Shown: positions 60,666 through 64,000 of the stretch, piece by piece
Layout: every line of letters starts with the position of its first letter
Numbering within the stretch: position 1 is the stretch's first letter
Source: Meiothermus sp. QL-1
Lineage (GTDB): Bacteria > Deinococcota > Deinococci > Deinococcales > Thermaceae
Length of the DNA: 64,000 nucleotides
Assembly (NCBI RefSeq): GCF_003351145.1
Contig: NZ_QQSV01000001.1
Coordinates: forward strand, 62,001 to 126,000
Direction of reading: 5' to 3'
Position numbers and translations under genes: made by a program
The notes under the pieces: generated by a model
Databases searched by the model: none
Seen by the model: only the letters and a program-made list of their open reading frames with translations
Told to the model about the DNA's origin: nothing

Positions 60666-61622
60666 ATGTCCAGCGAGACCAAACCCAAGCGTATAGGTGG
60701 CGATAGCAAGATAAAGGCCGGGCTCATTTGGTTCAACGGGCAGCTGGTGCCCCAAGAGGAGGCGCGGGTCTCGGTGCTGACCCATGCCCTGCACTACGGC
60801 ACCAGCGTCTTCGAGGGCATCCGAGCCTACGAGACGCCCAAAGGGCCGGCCATCTTCCGCCTACCTGAGCACACCGAGCGCTTTTTTCATAGCGCCAAGG
60901 TGATGATGTTCGAAATTCCCTACAGCCCCGAGGAGATCAACCGGGCCATCCAGGAGGTGGTGCGGGCCAACGGCTACAGAAGTTGTTATATCCGCCCGCT
61001 GGCCTGGATGGGTGCCCACACCCTTGGGGTGAACCCTCTGCCCAACAACCCTGCCGAGGTGATGATTGCGGCCTGGGAGTGGGGTACCTATCTGGGCGAG
61101 GAGGCAGTGCGGAAGGGGGCCAGGCTCATCACCTCCTCCTGGGCCCGCTTTCCTGCCAACGTAATGCCCGGCAAGGCCAAGGTGGGGGGCAACTACGTCA
61201 ACAGCGCTCTGGCCCGCATGGAGGCCCAGCAGGCTGGAGCGGATGAGGCCCTTTTGCTGGATAAGGAGGGTTTTGTCGCCGAGGGCTCGGGGGAGAACCT
61301 GTTTTTCTTCCGCGGGGGGGTGCTTTACGCTATCGAGCACTCGGTCAACCTGATGGGCATCACCCGCGACACCATCATCACCTTGGCCCGCGACCTGGGC
61401 TACGAAGTGCGCGAGGTGCGGGCCACCCGGGATCAGCTTTACATGGCCGACGAGGCCTTCATGGTGGGCACCGCTGCCGAGGTGACCCCCATCTCCTACC
61501 TCGACCAGCGGCCCATCGGGAACGGCCAGGCAGGGGAGCACACCATGCGGCTTCGCGCCGCTTACATGGACGTGGTGCAGGGCAAAAACCCCAGGTACGA
61601 AGCCTGGCTTACCTACGTGTAG
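60666..61622 (+). CDS. ilvE: Branched-chain amino acid aminotransferase
   Basis: IlvE makes Leu, Ile and Val from their 2-oxo acids with glutamate. It has 318 residues in the fold type IV PLP family. The catalytic lysine is K172 in AKVGGNYVNS. LTHALHYGTSVFEGIRAYET near 37-56 and EGSGENLFFF near 205-214 are typical. GGAGGAGG precedes the ATG. A hairpin overlaps the stop codon. Confidence 0.95.
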   Translation: MSSETKPKRIGGDSKIKAGLIWFNGQLVPQEEARVSVLTHALHYGTSVFEGIRAYETPKGPAIFRLPEHTERFFHSAKVMMFEIPYSPEEINRAIQEVVRANGYRSCYIRPLAWMGAHTLGVNPLPNNPAEVMIAAWEWGTYLGEEAVRKGARLITSSWARFPANVMPGKAKVGGNYVNSALARMEAQQAGADEALLLDKEGFVAEGSGENLFFFRGGVLYAIEHSVNLMGITRDTIITLARDLGYEVREVRATRDQLYMADEAFMVGTAAEVTPISYLDQRPIGNGQAGEHTMRLRAAYMDVVQGKNPRYEAWLTYV

Positions 61623-61643
61623 AGGCTGCCTTGGGCAGCCTCT
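61621..61643. terminator. Bidirectional hairpin between ilvE and ferredoxin genes
   Basis: AGAGGCTGCC, loop TTG, GGCAGCCTCT is a perfect 10-bp stem starting in the ilvE stop codon and ending 5 bp from the ferredoxin stop. It lacks a T-run on both strands. Confidence 0.5.
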
Positions 61644-61648
61644 GCCCC

Positions 61649-61888
<240 letters not shown>

Positions 61889-61936
61889 GGGTTCCTCCAA
61901 CAAAGGGGTTTTGCTTGCTCGAGACCGACAAGCTAG

Positions 61937-63977
<2,041 letters not shown>

Positions 63978-63983
63978 GCCTGC

Positions 63984-63989
63984 AGTTTA
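63984..63989 (-). promoter_or_regulatory. -10 box of the PfkB kinase gene (leaderless)
   Basis: TAAACT on the minus strand, 6 bp, ATG at 63977. Confidence 0.55.
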
Positions 63990-64000
63990 AGCTGGCCGGG

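Overview
The window is about 64 kb of a GC-rich (roughly two-thirds G+C) bacterial chromosome, almost fully coding and all housekeeping or metabolic. I see no insertion sequence, prophage, integrase, CRISPR array or plasmid gene. Gene content and style point to the Thermaceae (Thermus/Meiothermus group, Deinococcus-Thermus). The evidence is a LysK-type hydrolase of the LysW lysine pathway, a Thermus-type aspartate aminotransferase, a 7Fe-type ferredoxin, an MurE whose specificity motif is not the DAP type, a split MrpA-G antiporter, and many genes that look leaderless, with a TANNNT -10 box 6-9 bp before an ATG or GTG. The genus is an inference; Meiothermus is my best guess.

Layout. 1-8505: argS (5' truncated), a PP2C phosphatase, trmB, a hypothetical gene, and aceE-aceF of pyruvate dehydrogenase with a strong terminator. 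8548-8822: divergent tRNA-Pro(GGG) and tRNA-Ile(GAT). 8933-16381: rlmN, birA-bioY under a BirA-type operator, aroQ, a P1 peptidase, recO, and a SpoIID-like protein. 16448-21496: an acyl-CoA mutase with an isobutyryl-CoA-mutase-type active site, an alpha/beta hydrolase, two adenine-phosphoribosyltransferase-like paralogues, a DUF151 nuclease-like protein, a HIT protein and an esterase. 21520-24498: folP-folB-folC facing folK. 24499-30793: mnhG-A and plsY on the minus strand, with folK as the distal gene of that run. 30993-35402: an arginine operon (leader ORF, argG, argH, an argA-like acetyltransferase, carA). 35353-43999: a CxxCH/EF-hand secreted protein, DUF4160, holA, a Ca2+/cation antiporter, a cell-wall amidase, tldD-tldE, DUF402 and aspC. 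44082-51471: a membrane CCG-domain Fe-S oxidoreductase, a UgpC/MsmK-type ATPase, murE, and an 875-residue coiled-coil protein. 51472-51831: a structured non-coding stretch. 51832-59575: a sugar ABC system with two solute-binding proteins divergent from two permeases, then dppABC. 59805-63977: a DciA-like protein, ilvE, ferredoxin, lysK, and a PfkB sugar kinase.

The genes serve central carbon (PDH), amino acid (Arg, Lys, BCAA, Asp), folate and biotin metabolism, cation homeostasis, envelope synthesis, and uptake of sugars and peptides. The points most worth a second look are regulatory: pervasive leaderless starts, a BirA operator lying over the birA start, a leaderless-type 29-codon leader ORF overlapping argG, a terminator-like hairpin inside the dppA leader, and a hairpin-rich gap at 51540-51833 that may encode a small RNA.
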